A DNA stretch of 64,000 nucleotides from Phyllobacterium pellucidum (lineage in GTDB: Bacteria; Pseudomonadota; Alphaproteobacteria; Rhizobiales; Rhizobiaceae), in the NCBI RefSeq assembly GCF_013327855.1, contig NZ_JABUMX010000001.1, positions 1,240,001-1,304,000 on the forward strand. Direction: 5' to 3'. The notes under the pieces were generated by a model. That model searched no databases and was not told where the DNA came from. It worked only from the letters and a program-made list of their open reading frames with translations. Shown here piece after piece: positions 57,431-64,000 of this stretch. Positions within the stretch are counted from its first letter, which is position 1. Every line of letters starts with the position of its first letter. The translations under genes were made by a program, and so were the position numbers.

Positions 57431-58714
57431 CTAAAACCTGTTCCCGACGAAATGCGCGATTTGGGCGCCGACTTCGTAATAACCTTCGCGAACAGTACGG
57501 AGTCCCTGCTCCCGCGGCTGGGTGACCGGCAGCGGCAGGTCTGTTTCGCTGACCTTGCCTGCAACGTGCTCGGCAAGAATGCGGCCGAAGACCGTCCCGG
57601 GCGCGATGCCACGACCGTTATAACCGCTGAAACTGATGATCTTCGGAGCGAGCGTGTGGAAGCGGGGAAGGCTGTCGCTGGTCATGCCGATCTGACCGTA
57701 CCAGCCGGCTTCGAATTGCACATTCTTGATCTGCGGAAACACCTTGCGGATCGAGCGTGCCGCCCAGGCCTTGTGCACGGCCATGCCGGTGCCGCGCAGG
57801 GCGCCGACGCTGCCAAATACCAGGCGCCCTGCCCTGTCCATGCGGAAGGAGCTAAGAATCTCCTTCGTATCCCAGCCGCCCTGCCGCTCGGGAAGAACAG
57901 TTTTCCGAATGTCTTCCGGCAATGGTGTGGTCGCAAAGTTGAAATAGGGCAGATGCAGGAGTTCGGCTCGCAATTGCGGCCACGGCGACGTCGTATAGGC
58001 GTTGGTCGCAACGATGATCCACTCGGCCGAGACGGTGCCCGATGGCGTGCGCACCAGCCAGCGATCGCCGCTCCGTTCGGTCGCAGTAACGGGAGAACCC
58101 GAATAGATCGCCGCGCCTCTGGAAAGCGCCGCTCGCGCAAGCCCGCGCACGTAGCTGAGGGGCTGGATCGTGCCCGCCCGGCTATCGAGAAGCGATGCGG
58201 CATAGGCGGTCGAGCCGACCTTTGCTGCGGTTTCCGCGGCGTTCAGCAGCCGCACGGCCGCTCCGCGCGCCAGCCATTGCTCGGCCCGCTGTTCGAGTTG
58301 TTTCACGCCATCATCGCCGACGGCGCAGTGCAGCGTACCATTGCGTTCGAGTTCGCAATCGATCTCGAAACGGTCGACAAGGTTGAACACCGATTGCGGC
58401 GCATTACCCAGAAGTTCAAGCAGCCTTTCGCCGTGGACCTGCCCGAGAACGCCCGGCAGGTCATTCGGCATCACCCACATGCCGGCATTGACCAGGCCGA
58501 CATTACGGCCCGAACCGCCGAAGCCGATCTCCACGGCATCGACGACTGCGACCTTGGCGCCCACATCGGCAAGGTGGAGGGCGGCAGAGAGGCCGGTGAA
58601 GCCCGCGCCGATGACCGCGACATCGACCGAAATATCGCCGCGCAAAGCTTCCGTCCGAGGCGCTGGCGGGGCGGTCTTTTCCCACAAGCCGTGGGAGCGT
58701 TCATCATTGAGCAT
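57431..58714 (-). CDS. FAD-dependent amine oxidase, candidate L-pipecolate oxidase AmaA
   Basis: A 427-residue DAO-family flavoprotein. The FAD loop is VAVIGAGFTGLSAALHLAD at residues 32-50, and the C-terminus has FSGYNGRGIAPGTVFGRI, the second flavin-contact segment. The fold covers glycine, sarcosine, gamma-glutamylputrescine and pipecolate oxidases. I propose pipecolate oxidase because an ALDH7-type dehydrogenase and an HglS-type 2-oxoadipate enzyme lie across the divergent promoter. ATG 58714 (MLNDERSHGL) is used; the frame stays open to 58753. Downstream of the LysR gene on the same strand. Confidence 0.6.
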   Translation of the reverse strand: MLNDERSHGLWEKTAPPAPRTEALRGDISVDVAVIGAGFTGLSAALHLADVGAKVAVVDAVEIGFGGSGRNVGLVNAGMWVMPNDLPGVLGQVHGERLLELLGNAPQSVFNLVDRFEIDCELERNGTLHCAVGDDGVKQLEQRAEQWLARGAAVRLLNAAETAAKVGSTAYAASLLDSRAGTIQPLSYVRGLARAALSRGAAIYSGSPVTATERSGDRWLVRTPSGTVSAEWIIVATNAYTTSPWPQLRAELLHLPYFNFATTPLPEDIRKTVLPERQGGWDTKEILSSFRMDRAGRLVFGSVGALRGTGMAVHKAWAARSIRKVFPQIKNVQFEAGWYGQIGMTSDSLPRFHTLAPKIISFSGYNGRGIAPGTVFGRILAEHVAGKVSETDLPLPVTQPREQGLRTVREGYYEVGAQIAHFVGNRF

Positions 58715-58812
58715 GGGATCACCTGAACAGTCGGCCGAGGGCGTGCGGCACAATTACCTATGGTGGTTATAAAGCGCAATCTTGCAACCTGAAGTGAAAT
58801 TCTTCGAAGACA

Positions 58813-59739
58813 TTATGCGGTGAGCGAATGACCGGTGCCCGCGCGTTCGGACACCTGCTCGGCGATCCAGGTGACGAAGCTCTGCATCAGCGGATTTTCC
58901 TTCTTGTGGTCCGGCACGACGAGGTAGTAGCTGTTTTCCGTCCGCAATGGTTGATCGAAGAGGACGATAAGCCGGCCGGATGCAAGCTCCTGTTCGATCA
59001 GGTAGCGCGGCAGGAGAGCAAATCCGAGCCCGGCAAGCGCAGCCTCGATGACCATGGAAAAATGTTCGAACCGGTGGCCCTTGTAGGGACTTGCGACGCT
59101 CACCTGCGCCGCCTCGAACCAGGAGGCCCAGGATTTCGGCCGCGTCGAAATATGCAGAAGCGGCGCATCGGCAAGTTCGGCCGCTGCCCTGATCGGATTG
59201 GCCGCGCAGAGTTCGGGACTGCCCACCGGCACGATCAACTCGCTGCACAGATAGGTGCAGGTGGCATGCGCCCATACCGGCTGGCCATAATGGATGGCGA
59301 GATCGAAAGGCTCATCCTCGAAATCGAAGGGCCGCGAGCGCGAGGCGACGCTCAGCGCCATTTCCGGGTTTCTGCGCACGAAATTCGGAAGGCGCGGCAT
59401 CAGCCAGCGGCTGCCGAAGGTCGGCAGCGTGGCGATGCTCAGCGACGAGGCGGATTGCGAGGCGGCCATGGCTCGCAACATCGTCTCCTCGGTAAGACCA
59501 AGCAGGTGCCGCACCTCTGGCAGGAATTTCTGCCCTGCCTCGGAAAGCACCACGCGCTGGCGAACGCGCTCGAACAGCAGCACGCCGATCTGGCTTTCGA
59601 GTTCGCTCATCTGGCGGCTCACCGCGCTCTGGGTCAGGGAAAGCTCTTTGGCCGCCTGCGTGAAGCTGCCATGGCGCGCCGCGCATTCGAACGTTTGCAA
59701 TATGTCGATATCCGGGATCAATCGGCGGCTTAACTTCAT
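58813..59739 (-). CDS. LysR-family transcriptional regulator
   Basis: A 308-residue LysR-type regulator: N-terminal helix-turn-helix (TFECAARHGSFTQAAKELSL with QSAVSRQMSELESQIG, residues about 15-50) and a C-terminal co-inducer domain (residues 90-300) with EAALAGLGFALLPRYLIEQE. It belongs to the GcvA-like branch by the order of motifs. It is divergent from hglS and upstream of the FAD oxidase, so it probably controls the whole cluster, with a lysine-pathway intermediate as the likely inducer. ATG 59739 is used. Confidence 0.9.
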   Translation of the reverse strand: MKLSRRLIPDIDILQTFECAARHGSFTQAAKELSLTQSAVSRQMSELESQIGVLLFERVRQRVVLSEAGQKFLPEVRHLLGLTEETMLRAMAASQSASSLSIATLPTFGSRWLMPRLPNFVRRNPEMALSVASRSRPFDFEDEPFDLAIHYGQPVWAHATCTYLCSELIVPVGSPELCAANPIRAAAELADAPLLHISTRPKSWASWFEAAQVSVASPYKGHRFEHFSMVIEAALAGLGFALLPRYLIEQELASGRLIVLFDQPLRTENSYYLVVPDHKKENPLMQSFVTWIAEQVSERAGTGHSLTA

Positions 59740-59860
59740 TCCAATCTCGCATTAACCCAGTTTGATTCTTCGCAATCCGCAGGCCGGTGACCACTCTATA
59801 ATCCATAACATGCATGAACGGAAAGAAATTGCCGTCGCAAACCATAACGGAAGCAGAGTT

Positions 59861-61267
59861 ATGAATTCAGCCACGTTTACTTCAACGGACGTGATCCGCG
59901 GATCCTTTTCGACAGCGATGTCGGCCATGTACAGGACCGAGGTTCCCGCCTACGGAACGCTCCTCGAGCTCGTGGCGCAGGTGAACGACGATACGCTCGC
60001 CGCTTCGCCGAAACTGCGCCACCGGCTGGAACAGACCGAGACGCTCGACCGCATCTCTGAGGAGCGGCATGGCGCTATCCGCGTCGGAACCCCTGCCGAA
60101 CTTGCCATGCTGCGCCGTGCCTTTGCCGTCATGGGCATGTATCCGGTCGGCTATTACGATCTCAGCGAAGCCGGCGTGCCGGTCCATTCGACCGCTTTTC
60201 GGCCTGTCGGTGACGAAGCGCTGAAAATCAATCCATTCCGCGTATTCACTTCGCTCCTGCGCCTCGATCTGATCGACGACGGCGCATTGCGGGAGGAAGC
60301 GCGCAAGACCCTCGCAGCGCGCCAGATATTCACGGACAAGGCGATTCTCCTGATCGAAAAGGCTGAAGCTGCGGGCGGCCTCGACGCTGCGGACGCCGCC
60401 CTGCTCGTCAAGGAAATCCTCGAGACGTTCCGCTGGCACGACCAGGCCAGCGTCAGCAGCGACCTCTACCGCCGCCTGCACGATGCGCACCGGCTGATCG
60501 CCGACGTCGTGTCGTTCAAAGGACCGCATATCAATCATCTGACCCCGCGCACGCTCGACATCGATGCCGTCCAGAAGCTGATGCCGGCCCACGGCATCGC
60601 GCCCAAGGCCGTTATCGAGGGCCCGCCCACCCGAGAGTGCCCCATCCTCCTGCGGCAGACCTCATTCAAAGCCCTCGAGGAAGCGGTGTCGTTCCGGGAT
60701 GAAGAGGGCACGTGGGCAAAGGGTTCGCACACTGCCCGCTTTGGCGAAATCGAACAGCGCGGAGTCGCGCTGACGCCGAAGGGCCGCGCGCTCTATGATC
60801 GGCTGCTTGCGCAGGCACGAGAGGTTGTGCGTCCTGCTCCCGACGGTTCGAACGCGGCCGCCTACATCGCCGCCCTCAGCGAAGCCTTCAAAGCCTTCCC
60901 GGACGATTGGAACACGATCCGTCAGCAGGGCCTCGGCTATTTCCGGTATACGCCCGTTGAAGGGTTCCCCCGGGCAGCGCTTTCGGCGCGCGAGCCGGCG
61001 AGCCTCGAAACGCTGGTCGCCATGGGCGCAGTCGTTTTCGATCCGATCGTCTATGAAGACTTCCTCCCGGTAAGCGCCGCCGGCATTTTCCAGTCGAACC
61101 TTGGCGATAACGGTGCGCAGAAATTTGCGGCAAGCCCGAGCCAGCAGGAGTTTGAAGCCCATCTCGGCATGCCGGTCCTCGACGAATTCGCCCATTACGA
61201 AGGCCTTGAGAAGGCGTCGATCGCCCGCTGCCGCCGCGATCTCCAGCCAGTCGCACTTGTAGATTGA
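59861..61267 (+). CDS. hglS: HglS-type 2-oxoadipate dioxygenase/decarboxylase (DUF1338, YdcJ)
   Basis: A 468-residue VOC-superfamily non-heme iron enzyme. P. putida HglS converts 2-oxoadipate to D-2-hydroxyglutarate, with iron ligands reported at His70, His226 and a Glu near 294 and a substrate-binding Arg74. The same residues are seen here: His70 and Arg74 in ERHGAIRVG, His226 in GPHINHLTPR, and Glu296 (or 298) in RFGEIEQRG. ATG 59861 is used because it gives these numbers and has CGGAAG upstream; the frame stays open to 59762. First gene after the divergent promoter, followed by the ALDH7 gene. Confidence 0.88.
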   Translation: MNSATFTSTDVIRGSFSTAMSAMYRTEVPAYGTLLELVAQVNDDTLAASPKLRHRLEQTETLDRISEERHGAIRVGTPAELAMLRRAFAVMGMYPVGYYDLSEAGVPVHSTAFRPVGDEALKINPFRVFTSLLRLDLIDDGALREEARKTLAARQIFTDKAILLIEKAEAAGGLDAADAALLVKEILETFRWHDQASVSSDLYRRLHDAHRLIADVVSFKGPHINHLTPRTLDIDAVQKLMPAHGIAPKAVIEGPPTRECPILLRQTSFKALEEAVSFRDEEGTWAKGSHTARFGEIEQRGVALTPKGRALYDRLLAQAREVVRPAPDGSNAAAYIAALSEAFKAFPDDWNTIRQQGLGYFRYTPVEGFPRAALSAREPASLETLVAMGAVVFDPIVYEDFLPVSAAGIFQSNLGDNGAQKFAASPSQQEFEAHLGMPVLDEFAHYEGLEKASIARCRRDLQPVALVD

Positions 61268-61389
61268 GAAACTAAAACTTGGGGTCAGGACCTGCTAAGG
61301 TGGCTGACCCTCGAACATGGCTGGCAAAAGCCCGTCACGCATCCAATATCTCTGCCAGCCCGGCAGAAAGACAAATTAAGGGAAGCAAG

Positions 61390-62901
61390 ATGACCATTGC
61401 TCAAGAAGTAAAGACCCTCCTTTCCAAGCTCGGCGTCGCCGAGGCCGCCTATACAGGCGGCGCGATGCCATCGTTCAGCCCGGTCACGGGCGAGAAGATC
61501 GCCGACATTGCCGTCCACTCGGCCGACGACGCCGCAAAGATCATCGACAAGGCCGATGCCGCATTCCGCGAATGGCGCCTTGTCCCCGCTCCGAAGCGCG
61601 GCGAACTTGTCCGTCTGTTCGGTGAGGAACTGCGCGCCCTGAAGAACGAACTCGGCCGCCTGGTTTCGATCGAAGCCGGAAAGATCCCCTCCGAAGGTCT
61701 CGGCGAAGTGCAGGAGATGATAGACATCTGCGATTTCGCTGTCGGTCTTTCGCGCCAGCTTTACGGTCTCACCATTGCCACCGAGCGCCCCGGCCACCGC
61801 ATGATGGAAACCTGGCACCCGCTCGGCGTCGTCGGCGTGATTTCGGCCTTCAACTTCCCGGTCGCCGTCTGGTCGTGGAATACGGCACTGGCCCTCGTCT
61901 GCGGCAATGCCGTCGTGTGGAAGCCGTCGGAGAAGACCCCGCTCACCGCTCTCGCCTGCGCGGCCATCTTCGAGCGTGCCGCAGCCCGTTTCGGCGAGGT
62001 TCCGGCCGGCCTGTCGCAGACGCTGATGGGCGACCGCACGATCGGTGAAGCCCTCGTCGACAACCGGAAGGTTGCGCTCGTTTCGGCAACCGGTTCCACG
62101 CGGATGGGTCGCGAGGTCGGTCCTCGTCTTGCAAAACGTTTTGCCCGCTCGATCCTCGAACTCGGCGGCAACAATGCCGGCATCGTCTGCCCCTCGGCCG
62201 ATCTCGATATGGCGCTGCGCGCCATCGCTTTCGGCGCCATGGGCACGGCCGGTCAGCGCTGCACCACCCTGCGCCGCCTTTTCGTTCACGAGAGCGTCTA
62301 TGACGCCTTGGTGCCGCGCCTGAAGAAGGCCTATGAGAGCGTCAGCGTCGGCAGCCCGCTCGAGACTTCGGCCCTGGTTGGCCCGCTGATCGATAAGGGC
62401 GCCTATGACAACATGCAGAACGCCCTTGGCGAAGCACGCGACCATGGCGGCAAGGTCACCGGCGGCAACCGCATCGAAAACGGCCATGCCAATGCCTATT
62501 ATGTCCGTCCTGCCCTCGTCGAAATGCCCAAGCAGGCAGGCCCGGTTCTCGAAGAAACCTTCGCGCCGATCCTCTATGTCATGAAATATGATGATTTCGA
62601 CGCAGCGATCGCCGACCACAATGCGGTTGGCGCCGGCCTCTCCTCCTCGATCTTCACGCTGAACCTGCAGGAGGCAGAGCGCTTCCTCAGCGCCGACGGC
62701 TCGGACTGCGGCATCGCCAATGTCAACATCGGCACGTCAGGGGCGGAAATCGGTGGCGCGTTCGGCGGCGAAAAGGAAACCGGCGGCGGCCGCGAATCGG
62801 GTTCGGACGCATGGAAGGCCTATATGCGCCGCGCGACCAATACGGTGAACTATTCGACGGCCCTGCCGCTTGCCCAGGGCGTCTCCTTCGACATCGAATA
62901 A
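61390..62901 (+). CDS. amaB: ALDH7-type aldehyde dehydrogenase, candidate 2-aminoadipate-6-semialdehyde dehydrogenase
   Basis: A 503-residue NAD-dependent dehydrogenase of the antiquitin (ALDH7) group, which oxidises 2-aminoadipate 6-semialdehyde to 2-aminoadipate in lysine catabolism. The catalytic Cys291 is in GTAGQRCTTLRR, the general base Glu257 in SILELGGNNAG, and Lys178 in VWKPSEKTPL contacts the cofactor. The C-terminal GGEKETGGGRESGSDAWK is typical of the group. ATG 61390 follows AAGGGA; the frame stays open from 61279. Same strand as hglS, 122 bases after it. Confidence 0.88.
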   Translation: MTIAQEVKTLLSKLGVAEAAYTGGAMPSFSPVTGEKIADIAVHSADDAAKIIDKADAAFREWRLVPAPKRGELVRLFGEELRALKNELGRLVSIEAGKIPSEGLGEVQEMIDICDFAVGLSRQLYGLTIATERPGHRMMETWHPLGVVGVISAFNFPVAVWSWNTALALVCGNAVVWKPSEKTPLTALACAAIFERAAARFGEVPAGLSQTLMGDRTIGEALVDNRKVALVSATGSTRMGREVGPRLAKRFARSILELGGNNAGIVCPSADLDMALRAIAFGAMGTAGQRCTTLRRLFVHESVYDALVPRLKKAYESVSVGSPLETSALVGPLIDKGAYDNMQNALGEARDHGGKVTGGNRIENGHANAYYVRPALVEMPKQAGPVLEETFAPILYVMKYDDFDAAIADHNAVGAGLSSSIFTLNLQEAERFLSADGSDCGIANVNIGTSGAEIGGAFGGEKETGGGRESGSDAWKAYMRRATNTVNYSTALPLAQGVSFDIE

Positions 62902-62971
62902 GTCCAGGGCATAACAAGCCGTTCCCGGTTTCATGACCGGGGCCGGCTCCCGCAGGGGAAATTCTGTCGGC

Positions 62972-63205
62972 TTATTCGACGATGGTGACAGGCGCCTCGA
63001 GCTTGGCGTGCTCGCTGGCGATCTTCGCCTGCCGCGCTGCGACGATTTCCGCATTGCTCGGCTTGAACCGGCCCTGCACGTCGAGAAATGTCGAATAGAA
63101 AAGACCTGCCAGAAGCAGTATCGCCACGCCGTAGTCACATACCTTTACCAGGAACGAGCGCGCGTCTCTGCTGTCATCATCATAGTAGTCTCGAGTTTTT
63201 TTCAT
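62972..63205 (-). CDS. Small single-span membrane protein of unknown function
   Basis: A 77-residue protein: a charged, Asp-rich N-terminus (MKKTRDYYDDDSRDAR), one hydrophobic segment at about residues 20-40 (LVKVCDYGVAILLLAGLFY), and a soluble helical tail with alternating charge. No family recognised. Codon composition matches the surroundings, and the start lacks a strong binding site, so the call rests on a coherent membrane topology and on lying alone in a short gap. Confidence 0.5.
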   Translation of the reverse strand: MKKTRDYYDDDSRDARSFLVKVCDYGVAILLLAGLFYSTFLDVQGRFKPSNAEIVAARQAKIASEHAKLEAPVTIVE

Positions 63206-63470
63206 GGCCCCAGTGCCTTATTGTTATACCCGCGCCTATATTTTACGCCTCGCCATGACATCGGACAATTAATCAGTTAGGGGGGCATCAGCGGTGGCCG
63301 GAGTATCCCATCGACTACTATTTGGATTGGGACAGGAGTTAGGGCCTAATACTGCGTGACCTCAAGCCGGCCCCCATGTGGCAACGAAGACAAAGCAAAA
63401 TTCGTCATTGAAGCCTTGGCCCGCATCGGCTAGAAACGCTTCGCGCATGTAAGGCTGACGCCTTGTATCA

Positions 63471-63547
63471 GCACCCGTAGCTCAGCTGGATAGAGTGCTG
63501 CCCTCCGAAGGCAGAGGTCACAGGTTCGAATCCTGTCGGGTGCGCCA
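63471..63547 (+). tRNA. tRNA-Arg (anticodon CCG)
   Basis: A 77-base tRNA with encoded CCA. The acceptor stem GCACCCG (63471-63477) pairs with CGGGTGC (63537-63543); the D-loop contains AGCTGGATA; the anticodon loop CTCCGAA sits between CTGCC and GGCAG, giving anticodon CCG; the T-loop is GGTTCGAATCC. It reads CGG codons. No integrase or repeated tRNA end was seen nearby. Confidence 0.96.
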
Positions 63548-63563
63548 TTCTTCGATCCCCACC

Positions 63564-63815
63564 TCACCGTCTCCAGAAGCGCTTGGCGATCTCTTCCTCG
63601 ACCTGCCAACTCGTCAGGCCGATATCGTCAATCAAATGCGGATTGTCCTTGGCCATTTGCGCAAGTGCCCAGCGAAAGCGGGCCCGCTCGCTCCATGCGG
63701 CCATTGTGCTGCGCAACGCCGCGAGGCTGTAGTCTCGGCGCGGTTCAGGCGCCAGGCGCGCGAGCTTCCGTACCAACTGATGCGGGACCGGGGTAATGGT
63801 GCGAATATCGTCCAT
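63564..63815 (-). CDS. DUF1127 domain-containing small protein
   Basis: An 83-residue basic protein with a C-terminal DUF1127 pattern: RFRWALAQMAKDNPHLIDDI followed by GLTSWQVEEEIAKRFWRR. Proteins of this kind are abundant in Rhizobiales and their functions are mostly unknown; some are involved in RNA or phosphate regulation. AGGAGG lies six bases before ATG 63815, supporting expression. Located just after the tRNA-Arg gene, on the opposite strand. Confidence 0.8.
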   Translation of the reverse strand: MDDIRTITPVPHQLVRKLARLAPEPRRDYSLAALRSTMAAWSERARFRWALAQMAKDNPHLIDDIGLTSWQVEEEIAKRFWRR

Positions 63816-64000
63816 GACAACCTCCTGATGGCTTCAGGACCTGAAGGCCCTAAAGAAGGGTGAATTGTGCAGGATGCGGTCGGCGTCGTAATTAAGCCCT
63901 GCCAAATAGTTCTCAAAACTTCCAAACGGAGCTGTACGGGGCGTGTTTGGCGATCGTCCGCCTATTGCTCAACGTTGTCGGCATGCAACCTCGTCCGCGA

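Noticed and set aside
59751..59766. T-N11-A LysR box between lysR and hglS
   Set aside because: ATTAACCCAGTTTGAT has the T-N11-A spacing but poor dyad symmetry and lies only 12 bases from the lysR start, so it is not listed as a binding site.
63471..64000. Integration site at tRNA-Arg
   Set aside because: No integrase, no repeated copy of the tRNA 3' end and no phage genes are present in the 450 bases after it.
1..64000. CRISPR arrays, insertion sequences, rRNA operon
   Set aside because: No regularly spaced repeats, transposase motifs or rRNA sequence were found on reading both strands.

Overview
The window is GC-rich, densely coded chromosomal DNA of an alphaproteobacterium, almost certainly a member of the Rhizobiales (Hyphomicrobiales; Rhizobiaceae, Phyllobacteriaceae or Brucellaceae type). 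The evidence is gene order: fabA-fabB-fabI, rimP-nusA-ylxR-infB-rbfA-truB-rpsO-pnp, tsaB-rimI-plsC-miaB-phoH-ybeY-corC-lnt-xre(phrR)-metK-trmB, rpmH-rnpA-yidC-engB and argB/dapD/dapE/truA/fmt/def. I cannot fix the genus from sequence alone. No phage, insertion sequence, CRISPR array or rRNA was seen, and no gap between genes exceeds 300 bases.

Layout. 1-2.2 kb (+): end of fabA, fabB and fabI (unsaturated and saturated fatty acid synthesis), closed by a clear terminator. 2.3-13.4 kb (-): rRNA methyltransferase rsmC, then the transcription/translation block read from rimP to pnp. 13.7-16.9 kb: a 54-aa small protein (+) and a tripartite tricarboxylate transporter tctCBA (-); these look inserted between trmB and rimP, which are neighbours in related genomes. 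17.1-27.6 kb (-): tsaB to trmB, a chain of tRNA modification, envelope and SAM synthesis genes, with a PhrR-type regulator just before metK. 27.6-28.2 kb (-): a vapBC toxin-antitoxin pair whose toxin has been destroyed by an internal deletion. 28.2-33.9 kb (-): DUF2066 and DUF3859 proteins, malate synthase G and a lone hydantoinase/oxoprolinase-type protein. 34.0-43.9 kb: CDF metal transporter, rmuC, def-fmt-GNAT-truA, a membrane protein of unknown function, dapE, panE, dapD and a LOG-family protein. 43.9-47.9 kb: pyrimidine nucleotidase, a diguanylate cyclase, phhA with a divergent Lrp-type regulator, and argB.

48.0-49.9 kb (+): ECF sigma factor, its RskA-type anti-sigma factor and a secreted fasciclin-domain protein, lying between argB and engB. 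50.0-53.3 kb (-): engB, yidC, rnpA, rpmH. 53.6-57.4 kb: histidine kinase and cardiolipin synthase (+), then an endonuclease/exonuclease/phosphatase-family protein (-). 57.4-62.9 kb: a divergent catabolic cluster (FAD amine oxidase and LysR on -, HglS-type 2-oxoadipate dioxygenase/decarboxylase and ALDH7 dehydrogenase on +) whose combination points to L-pipecolate/lysine breakdown through 2-aminoadipate. 63.0-64 kb: a small membrane protein, tRNA-Arg(CCG) and a DUF1127 protein.

Most genes are housekeeping. The most interesting parts are the G-rich, hairpin-forming leader of metK, the lysine/pipecolate cluster, the decayed vapBC locus, the ECF/anti-sigma/fasciclin cassette, and several unassigned inverted repeats in regulatory gaps (upstream of tctC, between phhA and lrp, before the histidine kinase, and in the rimP leader). 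I did not find a convincing wholly new system.
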